NCBI GenBank assembly: GCA_024226235.1
Contig: JAAELW010000064.1
Location: forward strand, 1 to 62,629
Direction of reading: 5' to 3'
Length of the DNA stretch: 62,629 nt
Source of the DNA: a bacterium
GTDB lineage: Bacteria; Myxococcota_A; UBA9160; UBA6930
Part shown: in pieces, positions 23,077 through 33,257 of the stretch
Numbering within the stretch: the stretch's first letter is position 1
How the letters are laid out: each line of letters begins with the position of its first letter
The notes under the pieces: generated by a model
What the model was told of the DNA's origin: nothing
Seen by the model: only the letters and a program-made list of their open reading frames with translations
The model's database searches: none
Made by a program: the position numbers and the translations under genes

Positions 23077-25194
23077 ATGAGAAGATTCGTGCAATGGATC
23101 GCTCCCCCCGTCCCGTCGGGTCGTCCGACGAAGCGCTTGCGTACGTCTCTCGCAGTGACGTTGATGACCTTGGTGTTGGGTTGGGGTCTTGTGGTTGCTC
23201 TGGTAGAGAACCCGCAGCTCCAGCGGGTTTCGGTTGTCAGCCTCGTCTTGACGTTGCTCCTCGGAGGGCTCCTCAAGGCGGGCAGCGTGACGATTCCGCG
23301 GCTTGCACTTCCGATCATTCTGTTCGCTGCATTCTGTTTCATTTCGGCAAGCGAAAGTGGGGTTCGCGGACCATCCACCGCGGCGTTGCCGGTCGTTACT
23401 GCGATGTCCATGCTGCTTCTCGGAAGCAGGGCTGCGATGATTTCGACGTCATTGGGTGCTGCTGCCACGCTGGCGTTTGCCTTCGGCCAGACGAACGGCT
23501 TGATCGAAGATCCGTTGTTGGGGGGGGGCTTTGAGGTTTCCCTGTACGAGCATGCAATTGTCCTCATCGTCATTCATGCGGTGTTGTTGGTCGCGTTGCT
23601 GTTGATTCGACGGCATGCGGATGCGGACCTGGATCTCATTCAACAGAGCGATTCGCGTTATCGACTTCTTGCGAATAACGTTCACGATTTCGTCTGGACT
23701 ACGAATCTCGAACTCAATTACGAATTCGTAAGTCCGTCGTCCATGAGTCTTCTGGGGTACTCGCCGAGTGAAATTGTCGGCACTCCTGCATTGGATTCGG
23801 TGATGCCGCAGTCCGCCGAAGTTATCTCGAAGGTGTTTGCGGAGGAACTGCGGATCGAGCAAGAAGGAGGCGACCTCAATCGACATCGAACGATGGAGAT
23901 TGAGCTGAAGCGAAGGGACGGATCCTCACTGTGGGCGGAATCGAGCATCTCGTTTCTGCGCGACGACAATTTCGCGGTTGTCGGGCTCGTAGGCACCACA
24001 CGGGACATCAGTGATCGCAAGCGTGCGCAGAAGCACGAACAGGAGCTCGAGAAGCAGTTATTGCAATCCCAGAAACTCGAGTCTCTGGGCACTCTGGCCG
24101 GCGGCATCGCGCACGATTTCAACAATGTCCTCCAGGCCATATTGGGGTTTCGCCAACTGGCGTCGGACAATATCCATGGAGATGTCGAAACTCTCTCGGA
24201 GAGTCTCGACGAGATTGAGAGAGGAGGCCGGCGAGCAGCCGATCTGGTTGGCCAGATACTCACGTTCAGCCGGCGAAGTACAGCGGCAATCGAGCCCTTG
24301 ATGCTGCAGCCGCTCATCGCGGGCGCCCTGCAATTCATCAGAAGCTCGATCCCGGCTACCGTTCGCATCGAGTCGCATATCGACCCAGACTGCGACCAGG
24401 TTGCGGCGAATCCGACGCAGATCCATCAACTGGTGACCAACTTGTGCACGAATGCCATGCACGCCATGGAAGAAGAAGGCGGCGTCCTTAGCGTCTCATT
24501 GACGCCGCGGTCAATCGAATCACCCCTGGAAACACTGAGTGGGCGGCTAGAGCCGGGAAAGTACGTCGAATTGGCAATCGAAGACTCGGGAACCGGAATT
24601 GAGCCGGCCGTGCTGCAGCTCATCCTCGACCCATTCTTTTCGACAAAGGAAGTCGGAAAGGGTACGGGGCTCGGGCTGGCGATGGTTCACGGGATCGTGT
24701 CAGGGATGGGAGGCGGGTTGTCCGTTCTGAGCGCGGTGGGCAGTGGCACAACGGTATTCGTGACGCTTCCGGCGCTGGTGGAGAGCCGGGTGCTAGAGCA
24801 TCCGGCGAAATCGGCTCAGCCTGATGCCGGCGGGACCGGCAACATCATGGTCGTCGATGACGAGGTGGCCATCACGAAGGTGACAGCGCTCCTGCTCGAG
24901 AGAAACGGATTCACGGCGGAGGCATTCAACGATCCAGACAGGGCTTTGGAGGTCATTCGAACGAGCTCGAAGGGGTACGATCTCGCGATTCTGGATTACA
25001 CGATGCCGCGGAAGACGGGCCTCGAACTTGCGGAGCACTTCCACTCGCTGGCCCCGGACATGCCGGTGATCCTGGTAACCGGACTATTGGATATGTCAGA
25101 GCTCGAAGAGAAGAAGACTCCAAATGTCATTGCGGTCATGAGGAAGCCGTTTGATGTGGACGCCCTGATGGAAACGATCAGGCGGTCCATCTAG
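23077..25194 (+). CDS. Membrane hybrid histidine kinase (multi-TM sensor, PAS, HisKA, HATPase, REC)
   Basis: 705 residues. About six hydrophobic segments fill residues 25-178 with no large periplasmic loop. A PAS domain (about 192-315) has YRLLANNVHDFVWTTN and RKRAQ at its C-cap. The HisKA motif GGIAHDFNNVLQA gives phospho-His H346. The HATPase domain has N-box NLCTNAMHA, G1 IEDSGTGIEP and G2 [13 protein letters not shown]. The C-terminal receiver has VVDDE and LDYTMP (D640). The output partner is not encoded next door. It converges with another hybrid kinase 43 bp away. Confidence 0.93.
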   Translation: MRRFVQWIAPPVPSGRPTKRLRTSLAVTLMTLVLGWGLVVALVENPQLQRVSVVSLVLTLLLGGLLKAGSVTIPRLALPIILFAAFCFISASESGVRGPSTAALPVVTAMSMLLLGSRAAMISTSLGAAATLAFAFGQTNGLIEDPLLGGGFEVSLYEHAIVLIVIHAVLLVALLLIRRHADADLDLIQQSDSRYRLLANNVHDFVWTTNLELNYEFVSPSSMSLLGYSPSEIVGTPALDSVMPQSAEVISKVFAEELRIEQEGGDLNRHRTMEIELKRRDGSSLWAESSISFLRDDNFAVVGLVGTTRDISDRKRAQKHEQELEKQLLQSQKLESLGTLAGGIAHDFNNVLQAILGFRQLASDNIHGDVETLSESLDEIERGGRRAADLVGQILTFSRRSTAAIEPLMLQPLIAGALQFIRSSIPATVRIESHIDPDCDQVAANPTQIHQLVTNLCTNAMHAMEEEGGVLSVSLTPRSIESPLETLSGRLEPGKYVELAIEDSGTGIEPAVLQLILDPFFSTKEVGKGTGLGLAMVHGIVSGMGGGLSVLSAVGSGTTVFVTLPALVESRVLEHPAKSAQPDAGGTGNIMVVDDEVAITKVTALLLERNGFTAEAFNDPDRALEVIRTSSKGYDLAILDYTMPRKTGLELAEHFHSLAPDMPVILVTGLLDMSELEEKKTPNVIAVMRKPFDVDALMETIRRSI

Positions 25195-25237
25195 ATCGTC
25201 TGGCACCGCGGCTGCCTACAGGACTTCCGGGCACCAT

Positions 25238-27574
25238 TCATGTTTCAGATGCGGACGTTTCCATTGAAGTCCTTCTCCCATCCAAAATCTCTCTGACCCG
25301 TTGCAGCAGTATCCCCGTGTCGAGTGGTTTCGGGAGGAACTCGTAGGCGAACGTTTCCTCCCCGAGGAAGTCGATGGCATCCGACGGATGTCCAGAGACG
25401 AACAGGACGCGTACGTCCGGACACCTCGATAGCAAGGTCTCCGCCAGTTCTTTGCCATTCATTCCGGGCATGATGATATCCGAGATCAGGATGTCGATGC
25501 CCCCATCATGTGAGGCCGCGACCTCGAGGGCCTCGTCACCGCACTCCGTCTCGATCACCGTGTAACCTGCACTATGCAGGATCCTGGAAATGACGTGACG
25601 CACCGGATCCTCGTCTTCGCACAGCAGGATGGTGCCGCTGGTGTGGGGAGCTTCGTGGCTCGTCTCCGCCCTCTCCTCCGCGGTGCCTTCCTCGACTCTG
25701 GGCAGGAGCACCTCGAAGGTCGACCCCTTGTTCTGGGCGCTCTTGACCGAGATCGTCCCGCCCAGTTGTTGCACAGTTCCGTAGACCGTGGACAAGCCGA
25801 GACCCGTGCCCTTGCCGACGGGCTTGGTGGTGAAGAAGGGCTCGAAGATATGGGCGCGGGTCGCCGGGGCCATGCCCGTGCCGGTGTCCGCGACCGTGAG
25901 CCGTACGCAGGGATAGGGGTTTCCGGGCTCTGTGGTGGCGGCTTCGGGAATCGAATCGAGCCGAATCATGATCGATCCCTGACCCGCGATGGAATCGACG
26001 GCGTTGACTACCAGGTTCATGACGATCTGCTCGAGCTGACTCGGGTCGGCAAGAATGAAACTAGGTGTGTCACTCGCCTCGACGGTGAGCTGGATGTTCT
26101 CCCGGATCAGCCGCCGCAACAGGCTTTCCATCCCATTGATGACGCTGCTCGAGTCGACCACGATGGGTTTCACTATCTGCTTGCGGCTGAAGGCAAGGAG
26201 CTGCCTCGTCAGGGCGGCGGCACGAGCGCCGGCGGCACGGATCTCCTTCACGACTCCGGCTCGCGAGCCTCCCGCTTCGCCCTCTTCCTCGAGGAGCATC
26301 TCCGAGTTTCCCAGAATGACGGTCAGGAGGTTGTTGAAGTCGTGGGAAATTCCGCCGGCTAGCCGCCCAAGGGCCTCCATCTTCTGGGACTGCCTGAGTT
26401 GCTCCGCCAATTCTCCTCTCTCGGTCTCGGCTTGCCGGCGGCGCCCTATGTTTGCCAGCAGCAGGGCGATGATGGAAACAAGCAGGACCACCAGCCCCAG
26501 CGTCGCCCATACCATGGATCGGTACTGGGAGTAGAAGCTGACGGGGCCGAACTCCACAGTGCTCCCCAGTGGCAGGTCGCTGTCGACGACCCCAAAACGC
26601 CTCATCTGGCGAAAGTCGAAGAAGGGCATGTAGACGGCCTTCTCGATGATTGGGATGTCATCGACTCGCTCGCCAGCTATTAGGCGTCTGGCCAGGGCTG
26701 CGGTGTTCCGGCCGTGCAGTTCTGGATCGTTCAACCTTCCACCCAGGATGCCATGGCCCAACAGGAGTGCACCCCACATTCCGTAGATCGGGACCGTGCT
26801 GGCCTGCGAGAGAACGGGCAGCTGCTCTGCGAAGGAAAAGTAGTTTCCGGCTTTGTCCTCGTGAATTGCCAGTAGGAGCAGCGCTGTGTCGGATTCAAGC
26901 GCGCCGACATCCCGGTAGAGTTCCTCGAGGGTGAAGTCATCCCAGAGCTCCAACTCCAGCCCCTCGTCGGGGGGTTGTTCGGCGAATCCCTGGATGACCT
27001 CCCGGGCGCGCTTTCCCATGCGCGCTCCGAATGAGGTCTTGTCCGTCAGCATGATGATCCGACCAACGTTCGGCTGGACGTCCCTGATGAGACGGACATT
27101 CCCCGCGATCTCCATTCCCTCGAGGATTCCGGTATATCCGGTTTGGCCCTCGAGAGTCTCCGGGTCGAAGACGTTGACCCCGCAGAAGACCACGGGCGTG
27201 CCAGGGTAGAGATCGTCGCGATTGCGTAGCAGGTAGCGAAAGGCACCGTCGTCGCTCGCGATGATCACCGATGGCGGATACCTGGCAGCCTTGTGCCGGA
27301 GGACCTCGGTGAGCTTCTCCTCGTAGGCCTGGTCGTCGACGAAGCGCCGTTCGTCCATGTACTCGACGTGGATGTGCTCCTCGAGGACTCTGTCGATCAG
27401 TCCCTCGCGAACACCTCTTACCAGGAGCTCGGTCCACTCGTATTGGGGATGGTAGGAGTTGAGGATCAGGACGCGCGGCGCGTCCCATTCCGGCTGCTGC
27501 GCTCGAGCAGTCGAGACCAGGAGCAAGAGCAGTAGGGTAGAGCGGAGCAACCCTTGCCGATGGGTATTCGCCAT
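25238..27574 (-). CDS. Hybrid histidine kinase with periplasmic-binding-protein-like sensor
   Basis: 778 residues from ATG 27574 (GAGGGG upstream). Signal peptide, then a periplasmic ABC-sugar/amino-acid-binding-like sensor ([15 protein letters not shown] through [10 protein letters not shown], about 25-315), a transmembrane helix (about [20 protein letters not shown]), His[19 protein letters not shown], HATPase ([22 protein letters not shown]), and a receiver with LCEDED and [11 protein letters not shown]. The sensor type (DUF-like ABC substrate-binding) is common in kinases that monitor quinones, sugars or oxyanions; the ligand is unknown. The two kinases converge but share only the catalytic core. 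Confidence 0.93.
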   Translation of the reverse strand: MANTHRQGLLRSTLLLLLLVSTARAQQPEWDAPRVLILNSYHPQYEWTELLVRGVREGLIDRVLEEHIHVEYMDERRFVDDQAYEEKLTEVLRHKAARYPPSVIIASDDGAFRYLLRNRDDLYPGTPVVFCGVNVFDPETLEGQTGYTGILEGMEIAGNVRLIRDVQPNVGRIIMLTDKTSFGARMGKRAREVIQGFAEQPPDEGLELELWDDFTLEELYRDVGALESDTALLLLAIHEDKAGNYFSFAEQLPVLSQASTVPIYGMWGALLLGHGILGGRLNDPELHGRNTAALARRLIAGERVDDIPIIEKAVYMPFFDFRQMRRFGVVDSDLPLGSTVEFGPVSFYSQYRSMVWATLGLVVLLVSIIALLLANIGRRRQAETERGELAEQLRQSQKMEALGRLAGGISHDFNNLLTVILGNSEMLLEEEGEAGGSRAGVVKEIRAAGARAAALTRQLLAFSRKQIVKPIVVDSSSVINGMESLLRRLIRENIQLTVEASDTPSFILADPSQLEQIVMNLVVNAVDSIAGQGSIMIRLDSIPEAATTEPGNPYPCVRLTVADTGTGMAPATRAHIFEPFFTTKPVGKGTGLGLSTVYGTVQQLGGTISVKSAQNKGSTFEVLLPRVEEGTAEERAETSHEAPHTSGTILLCEDEDPVRHVISRILHSAGYTVIETECGDEALEVAASHDGGIDILISDIIMPGMNGKELAETLLSRCPDVRVLFVSGHPSDAIDFLGEETFAYEFLPKPLDTGILLQRVREILDGRRTSMETSASET

Positions 27575-27726
27575 CGCCGCGCTTCCCCTCTGCTCGAGTT
27601 CGTACCTGCCAAATGTACGCCGTTGGCATTCCTCAAACAAGAGAGCATCAATGGCGGCATCCACATAGGCGCGGGCCTCGCTGTCTGAATTGGCAATGCG
27701 CCGCGGGTCAACGTAATCAGACCCGG

Positions 27727-28083
27727 CTAGAGGGAGCCACTCTCGATGACTCCGTTCACCACGACGGCGCGTGGCTCGAGCGCGTGCAAGCGTTGGATCT
27801 CGACGTCGAAGGGGTTCTGGTCGAGCACGACGAAGGCGCCGCCCAGGTCCATCCGCACAGTGCCTTCATCAACGATGCGCTCGGCGCCTCCACCCGAGCC
27901 GACGAAGACGATGTCTTCCCCATCGGTCACCAGAGCCTCCGCCCAGGGGCGGTCGACGTTCTGGGTGTAGATACGGGCGTTCTGGTAGAGAACCTTTCCA
28001 GGCTCGGGTCGAACGACTCTTGTCGAGTCCTCGGAACAGCCAAGCAGAAGCAGCCCGGCGAGGCAGCGAACGGCACTTCTCAT
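27727..28083 (-). pseudogene. YtcJ-like amidohydrolase with the catalytic barrel deleted
   Basis: 118 codons. It starts as a lipoprotein (MRSAVRCLAGLLLLGC) and the N-terminal strand region of an amidohydrolase-3 protein (NARIYTQNVDRPWAEAL, IVFVGS, MDLGGAFV). It then passes straight to the C-terminal strand VLDQNPFDVEIQRLHALEP and RAVVVNGVIESGSL. Intact relatives are roughly 550-600 residues, so about 400-450 residues with every metal ligand are gone, in frame. Both ends share FV at the junction (GAFV and the usual ADFVVLDQNP), which suggests a recombination-type deletion. Confidence 0.75.
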
Positions 28084-28261
28084 CGGTGTCAGTGCTCCCT
28101 TGGCTTTCGAGGCCCAGGATGCCGGGGTTTTGCCGAGCCGCATGGCATGTCCCTGCTCGAAATGGCAGTGTGACTGATCGACCCACTTTTCCGCAATCCG
28201 GATGCGACCGTACACAATCATGTGATCCGAGGCGGTCTGGATCAGGAGGACGAAACGAGCA

Positions 28262-29209
28262 ATGACCAGATATCGCGAACAGCTTCCTCAGCTTGACGGG
28301 CAGCTCTTTCTTACCGACGGCGGGCTCGAGACGACGCTGATCTTCCACGACGGAATTGATCTTCCGCACTTTGCGGCGTTCGACTTGCTGACGTCCGATG
28401 AGGGGAGCCAGCGGATCGAGAACTACTACGCCATCTACGCAGAGCTGGCTCGCAAGAGCGGCCTCGGGCTGGTCCTCGAAACACCCACGTGGCGTGCCAG
28501 CCAGGACTGGGGAGCACTCATGGGTCACGATGCGACGGCTCTGCGTGAGCTCAACCAGGCATCGGTCCGCCAGCTCGAGGCCTTGCGTGATCGCTTCGAA
28601 ACGAGCGAGACACCGATCGTGATCAGTGGATGCCTCGGGCCCAGAGGGGATGGATACGACCCTTCTCATCGACTGAGCGTCGATCAGGCGGCGGCCTACC
28701 ATCGCGCCCAGATCGAGGCCTTCGCAGATTCGGCCGCAGATCTCGTAAGCGCTATCACGATGACCCACGTCGAAGAAGCCATTGGAGTCGTACTCTCGGC
28801 TCGAGCCTCCTCGATGCCGGCCGTGATTGCTTTCACTGTCGAAACCGATGGCCGCCTGCCAACCGGTCAACCTGTCGGAGATGCGATGGAGGCGGTCGAT
28901 CGGGCGACCGACGCCCATCCTGCGTACTACGCAATCAACTGTGCGCACCCAACGCACTTCACAGAGGTGCTTCTCGCTGCAGGTTCCGCTCCATGGATCG
29001 AGCGGCTGCGTGCCATCCGCGCGAACGCCTCACGCAAGAGTCACGCCGAGCTGGACGAGGCCACGGAACTCGACGACGGCAACCCCGCGGAGTTCGGAGA
29101 GCAGTGCCAAGCGTTGCGGCGACGCCTGCCGCAGATCAACGTGTGGGGTGGGTGCTGTGGCACGGATCATCGCCACATCGAAGCGATTGCCGAGGCTGCG
29201 CGGGCGTAG
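28262..29209 (+). CDS. Homocysteine S-methyltransferase-family protein
   Basis: 315 residues with the zinc-thiolate Cys set: C227 (YYAINCAHP) and C298-C299 (WGGCCGT). The N-terminus FLTDGGLETTLIFHDGIDLP is typical of the stand-alone thiol methyltransferase branch (MmuM-like), which uses S-methylmethionine, SAM or a related methyl donor. It lies far from the corrinoid locus, so it need not be corrinoid-dependent. It converges with the CoA transferase. Confidence 0.87.
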   Translation: MTRYREQLPQLDGQLFLTDGGLETTLIFHDGIDLPHFAAFDLLTSDEGSQRIENYYAIYAELARKSGLGLVLETPTWRASQDWGALMGHDATALRELNQASVRQLEALRDRFETSETPIVISGCLGPRGDGYDPSHRLSVDQAAAYHRAQIEAFADSAADLVSAITMTHVEEAIGVVLSARASSMPAVIAFTVETDGRLPTGQPVGDAMEAVDRATDAHPAYYAINCAHPTHFTEVLLAAGSAPWIERLRAIRANASRKSHAELDEATELDDGNPAEFGEQCQALRRRLPQINVWGGCCGTDHRHIEAIAEAARA

Positions 29210-29222
29210 TCGACGACTCCAA

Positions 29223-30401
29223 CTACTCCGTTTCGGGGCCGAGTTCTGCGATCTCCGCGTCACTCATGCCCAGCTCCCTACAAACCTCGTTCGTGTGCTC
29301 GCCCAGCAGCGGTGCGTGGCGCTCGATCCTGGCCGGGGTCGTGTCGAAGTGCGCGGCGGGTCGTGGCATGCGGAGCCGCCCCGCGACCGGATGGTCCATC
29401 TCCTGTATGAGCTGGTTGGCCTGCACCTGTGGGTGTGCAGCTACCTCTCCCAGCCCGAGAATCGGCGCGCATGGCACCTGTTCGGTGTCCAACCGTTGGA
29501 GCCATTCTTCCGTGGTGCGAGTCTTCAAGACGTCTGCCGTCTGGTCGAGCCGTTCCTTGGCGTAGGCGACGCGTCCGGACGGTGTCTTGAAGCGTTCGTC
29601 ATCCAGCCATTCGGGGTGGCCGAGTGCCTGTGCAAGGCCTCGCCATTCGCTGTTCGAGACCGCTCCGGCCGTCATCCAGCCATCGGCGGTCTCGTACACC
29701 AGGTCCTGTGCCAGCGCGTTGCGCGGTTGCTCTACTTCCTTGCCAACGAAGGTCTGCCCCGCCATGCCTTCGGCCCAGGCCAGCGACACCATCGCATCCA
29801 ACATAGAGAGCCGGACGTGTTGGCCCGCGCCCGTCCGTTCGCGTGCAAAGAGTGCTGCAGTGATCGCTTGTGCAGCAGTAATCGCCGTCACTTTGTCGGG
29901 CACGACCAGCCTCATCATGCGCGGTCGACCTGCGCCGCGGTTGCCCTGGATGGTGGCCAGCCCAGAGAGCGCCTGGATCAAGGGGTCGTAGACGCGCTTG
30001 TGCGCATAGGGCCCCGTTTCGCCGAAGCCACTGATCGACACGTACACGAGCTGGGGCGCAAGCGCGCGCATGGCGTCTTCGCCAAGTCCCATTCGGTCCA
30101 CGGTGCCGGGCCGGAAGTTCTGTACGAAGACATCCGCCGTGGCTACCAGCTTCTCGAGTGCCGCTCGGCCGGTCGGGCGCTTCAAGTCGAGTACTACAGA
30201 TCTCTTGCTTCGGTTGGCCGTGGCGAACGTGGCGGTAATGCCGTCTCGGGAAGCGCCCAGGTAGCGGACCAGGTCGCCTGCTCCGGGTGATTCCACCTTG
30301 ATGATGTCGGCGCCCTGGTCACCCAATACCTGCGTGGCCAGAGGCCCAGAGATCATGGTGGTCAGATCGACCACGCGGATGCCATCCAGCGGGCCCGGCA
30401 T
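29223..30401 (-). CDS. CaiB/BaiF-family (class III) CoA transferase
   Basis: 392 residues. The start GPLDGIRVVDLTTMISGPLA, then GADIIKVESPGAGD, DLKRPTGRAALEKLVATADV and the catalytic Asp region VYDPLIQALSG are diagnostic. It moves CoA between an acyl-CoA donor and an organic acid. The substrate is unknown. Its start codon shares one base with the stop of the upstream GrpB gene (TAATG), so the pair is co-translated. Confidence 0.92.
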   Translation of the reverse strand: MPGPLDGIRVVDLTTMISGPLATQVLGDQGADIIKVESPGAGDLVRYLGASRDGITATFATANRSKRSVVLDLKRPTGRAALEKLVATADVFVQNFRPGTVDRMGLGEDAMRALAPQLVYVSISGFGETGPYAHKRVYDPLIQALSGLATIQGNRGAGRPRMMRLVVPDKVTAITAAQAITAALFARERTGAGQHVRLSMLDAMVSLAWAEGMAGQTFVGKEVEQPRNALAQDLVYETADGWMTAGAVSNSEWRGLAQALGHPEWLDDERFKTPSGRVAYAKERLDQTADVLKTRTTEEWLQRLDTEQVPCAPILGLGEVAAHPQVQANQLIQEMDHPVAGRLRMPRPAAHFDTTPARIERHAPLLGEHTNEVCRELGMSDAEIAELGPETE

Positions 30402-30934
30402 TAGCCGTCGCCTCCGGCCCGAGCCAGGATCTCGCGCACGAAGGCTGTCTTGCCGTCAGTGTACGCTTCGCGATCGTGCCGGAACCGTGCAGCCAGTTCC
30501 TGCTTCAATGCCTGGTAGCGGGCGGCGTCTTCGGGATGCTCTGTCAGGTGATCGCGGAACAACAGTTGATGCATGTGGAATTCGCTCTTCATCTGGACCA
30601 TGTGCAGGTGGTGGGTTTGCTCGATCGGGTCTGCGGGATCGTATCTGCAGAAGTACCGCCGCCCGGGCAGCATCGCTTCAAGCTCGGGATGATACTGATA
30701 GCCAATCGCCTGCAGGGGTGCGTAGCAGGCGGGCGCCGCCTGGATGTCCTCCACCAACGCCAGCAGGTCGAGGATGGGCTTGGCTGGCATGCCCGGGATG
30801 GCAGTGCTTCCGATGTGTTCGATCACGAGAACACGTCGGCCTAGCACATCGAGGAGTCGATTTCGCTCCTCTTCGAACAGTCGCGGCCAGTCCGAGTCGT
30901 AGTTCACCAGCCTGATCTGTGCCGAAGCAGCCAT
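30401..30934 (-). CDS. GrpB/UPF0157 family protein (nucleotidyltransferase-like)
   Basis: 177 residues: MAASAQIRLVNYDSDWPRLF, EHIGSTAIPGMPAKPILDLL, then THHLHMVQ and FRDHLTEHPEDAARY. These are the conserved blocks of the GrpB family, a nucleotidyltransferase-fold group with no settled biological role. It is the first gene of a two-gene operon with the CoA transferase. Confidence 0.88.
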   Translation of the reverse strand: MAASAQIRLVNYDSDWPRLFEEERNRLLDVLGRRVLVIEHIGSTAIPGMPAKPILDLLALVEDIQAAPACYAPLQAIGYQYHPELEAMLPGRRYFCRYDPADPIEQTHHLHMVQMKSEFHMHQLLFRDHLTEHPEDAARYQALKQELAARFRHDREAYTDGKTAFVREILARAGGDG

Positions 30935-31162
30935 TTCCTGCCCCTCTTCGGCGTAGGTTACCCGGTGCGATCCAATCCGCGAGATCGCTACTGACTCCTT
31001 CGACGAGAGGGTAGTCCGCAGCTGTCGCAGGAACCATCACCGGATCGAAGGGAAGGGCGCAGTCAATCTTCGTCCAGGGATCTGTGAGAGGTAGTCGATG
31101 AACATCTTCTCCCCGGCCTGGTGCAATTGGAGACAGCGCAGCCCCGAATTTCCTATGCTTCA

Positions 31163-31894
31163 ATGCGCATGCCCGAGAACTACTTCGATGAGGATGTCGC
31201 CGCCGACTACGATGCGACCACCAGCGCGGCCTTCGACAGCGAAGTCCTCGCCCCCATCGTGGACGTGATGGTCGAACTGGCAGAGGGCGGGCCGGCCCTC
31301 GAGTTCGGGATCGGCACCGGCCGTGTTGCGCTTCCCCTTGCTGATCGCGGAGTCGACGTCCACGGGATCGAGTTGTCGCCTGCGATGGCCGGACGCTTGC
31401 GGGAAAAACCCGGAAGCGATCGGATCGAGGTGACGATCGGCGATTTCGCGACCACCAGGCTCGATCGGACCTTCAGCCTCGTCTACATCGTGTTCAATAC
31501 GATCATGAACCTGACCACCCAGGACGAACAGGTCTCGTGCTTCGCCAACGCCGCGGCCCATCTGCGCCCTGGTGGACGTTTCGTGGTCGAGGTTCTCGTC
31601 CCGGATCTGCGGCGACTGCCGCCCGGGCAGACGATCCAGCCGTCCGAGGTGAGTAGCGCCCATATCGGCTTCGACGAATACACTGACCTCGCTTGGCAGC
31701 AGGTCACGAGTCATCACCACTGGCCGGGCACCGGGCGCGCGCCGGTATCGACGCCGTTCCGATACGTGTGGCCCGCAGAGCTCGACCTGATGGCGCGTCT
31801 CGCGGGCATGCACCTGGAAGGGCGGTGGAGCGACTGGGTGCGATCCCCCTTCACGGGTGACAGCACCGCGCACGTCTCTGTCTGGCGTCGCTAG
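31163..31894 (+). CDS. Class I SAM-dependent methyltransferase
   Basis: 243 residues from ATG 31163 (ATG 31169 is equally possible). Motif I is ALEFGIGTGRVALPLA, followed by acidic GIELSPAM, motif II GDFATTRLDRTFSLVYIVFNTI and motif IV LRPGGRFVVEVLVPDL. This pattern belongs to the methyltransferase-25 type acting on small molecules; the acceptor is unknown. It is monocistronic. Confidence 0.85.
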   Translation: MRMPENYFDEDVAADYDATTSAAFDSEVLAPIVDVMVELAEGGPALEFGIGTGRVALPLADRGVDVHGIELSPAMAGRLREKPGSDRIEVTIGDFATTRLDRTFSLVYIVFNTIMNLTTQDEQVSCFANAAAHLRPGGRFVVEVLVPDLRRLPPGQTIQPSEVSSAHIGFDEYTDLAWQQVTSHHHWPGTGRAPVSTPFRYVWPAELDLMARLAGMHLEGRWSDWVRSPFTGDSTAHVSVWRR

Positions 31895-32153
31895 CAGGCC
31901 CGTGCAGCCTGCCGGGCCGCCCGATGCAGGTCACCGGGCCCGTAAGGCCGACCCTTCAGCACCGCCCGCATCTTGCGCACCGCCAGAGATGATTCAAGCT
32001 GGAGCAGGGATCTTGGCCGATGCGAATTGCGCTGACATCAAGACCGCATTCAAGCCCGGGCCTGGCATTGCGTTGTACTCATCGTGTTTGCCTCGAGGAA
32101 GTGAGTGATACGGTGATGGAGGTCGGCTCTTGGGGTTCTTCGCAACGGCTGGG

Positions 32154-32729
32154 CTAGAAGAGCGGAGTCTTCCATACCATCGAGGCGGCCAGGAAGCCGA
32201 TGCCGAGGGTCATCACGATGATGAAACTCGAATCCAGCCAGAATGCCAGACGCCGTTCGCGCTCGATGTGGACGTCTGGGTTCTTGATCAAGCGCTTGTG
32301 GTAGAGCCGCGGAGTAATCATCAGGACGACCGGCGAGTAGAGCAAGGCGAGATAGCCCTGATGGGCCCAGGGCTGGGATTCGAAACCACCGAGCTGGGAA
32401 ACCATCGCCATACCGGCGTACGCGATCAAGATGATGCTCGGTATGCAGAAGACCTCGAGGACCAGAAGGAAGCGAAACCCGTGCGCGAGCTTCTGGTGGT
32501 CGAGTGCGGGCTGCATCCAGATGAAACGACTCACTGCGACTGAAGACGCAATCAGCCCGCCGTAGAACCAGCCGACCCCCAGCAGGTGGAGCACCTTCGC
32601 ATTCATGTAGTCCGCTACCAGTAGGCTCGGGTCGGCGTAGGGCAGGGCGAGGACGAAGAGCAGGACCAGCACGTTGACACCGTCATGGACGGCAAACAGG
32701 AACGGGTCACTGGGCTTGCTGTGGACCAT
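32154..32729 (-). CDS. DUF2269-like integral membrane protein
   Basis: About 191 residues with four to five membrane helices: FAVHDGVNVLVLLFVLALPY, AKVLHLLGVGWFYGGLIASS, RFLLVLEVFCIPSIILIAYA, YLALLYSPVVLMITPRLYH and SFIIVMTLGIGFLAASMVW. The K-x-L-H-L-L-G-V-G-x-x-x-G-G helix resembles DUF2269 membrane proteins. Function unknown. The start is uncertain: ATG 32729 has GGAG only 2 nt away, and TTG 32756 has no ribosome site. Confidence 0.55.
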   Translation of the reverse strand: MVHSKPSDPFLFAVHDGVNVLVLLFVLALPYADPSLLVADYMNAKVLHLLGVGWFYGGLIASSVAVSRFIWMQPALDHQKLAHGFRFLLVLEVFCIPSIILIAYAGMAMVSQLGGFESQPWAHQGYLALLYSPVVLMITPRLYHKRLIKNPDVHIERERRLAFWLDSSFIIVMTLGIGFLAASMVWKTPLF

Positions 32730-32756
32730 CTCTCCAGGAGCCTGCGATCCGGTCAA

Positions 32757-33257
32757 GGGTTCGGATTCCCAGCGTGCATCGCTTCTAGACAGCTGTGCAG
32801 GCTCGTCGTCCCTCGTCTCGGGCCGACGCCATCGATTTCGTCAGCTTCCACTTCGAGCTTGTCGAGCGTTGAATCAGCCATTTGAAGTTCCTCCTCTAGT
32901 CATCCCTGGATCGATACGGATCAGGTCGTCGTCACTCCGGGCCTCGATCCCGGAGATCGAGGTCTTTCTCCTGTCACACGTCTTCATTGCTTTCCTTCAG
33001 CTGCGAGCCGGCGCAATTGCCGGAGCGTTTCGCCGCACCAGGCCAGCTCTGCCTCGCGGATGGCCCGACCGGTCAGAGAACGGCAAATCGCGAACCCAGG
33101 ACGCTTCTTGGGGGGTGACACGAAGGGCTCTCCACCTGCTCTCGGTACCAGGGGTGGGTACGTCTGGCGCCGAGCAATATCACTTAGATACATATAGACC
33201 GCCAGATGGGTCTTCGCGGCGATATTGCGACCGACAATGATGATCAGGCGATACTCG
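32757..33257. other. 501-bp region without a confident gene
   Basis: A minus-strand frame at about 32984-33193 could encode 69 residues (MYLSDIARR... ending LRRLAAEGKQ), but it has no ribosome site or family marks and overlaps no operon. I treat the region as intergenic, downstream of the multiheme cytochrome. Confidence 0.35.

Noticed and set aside
32984-33193. 69-residue minus-strand gene
   Set aside because: No ribosome site, no recognisable family, and composition typical of a chance frame.
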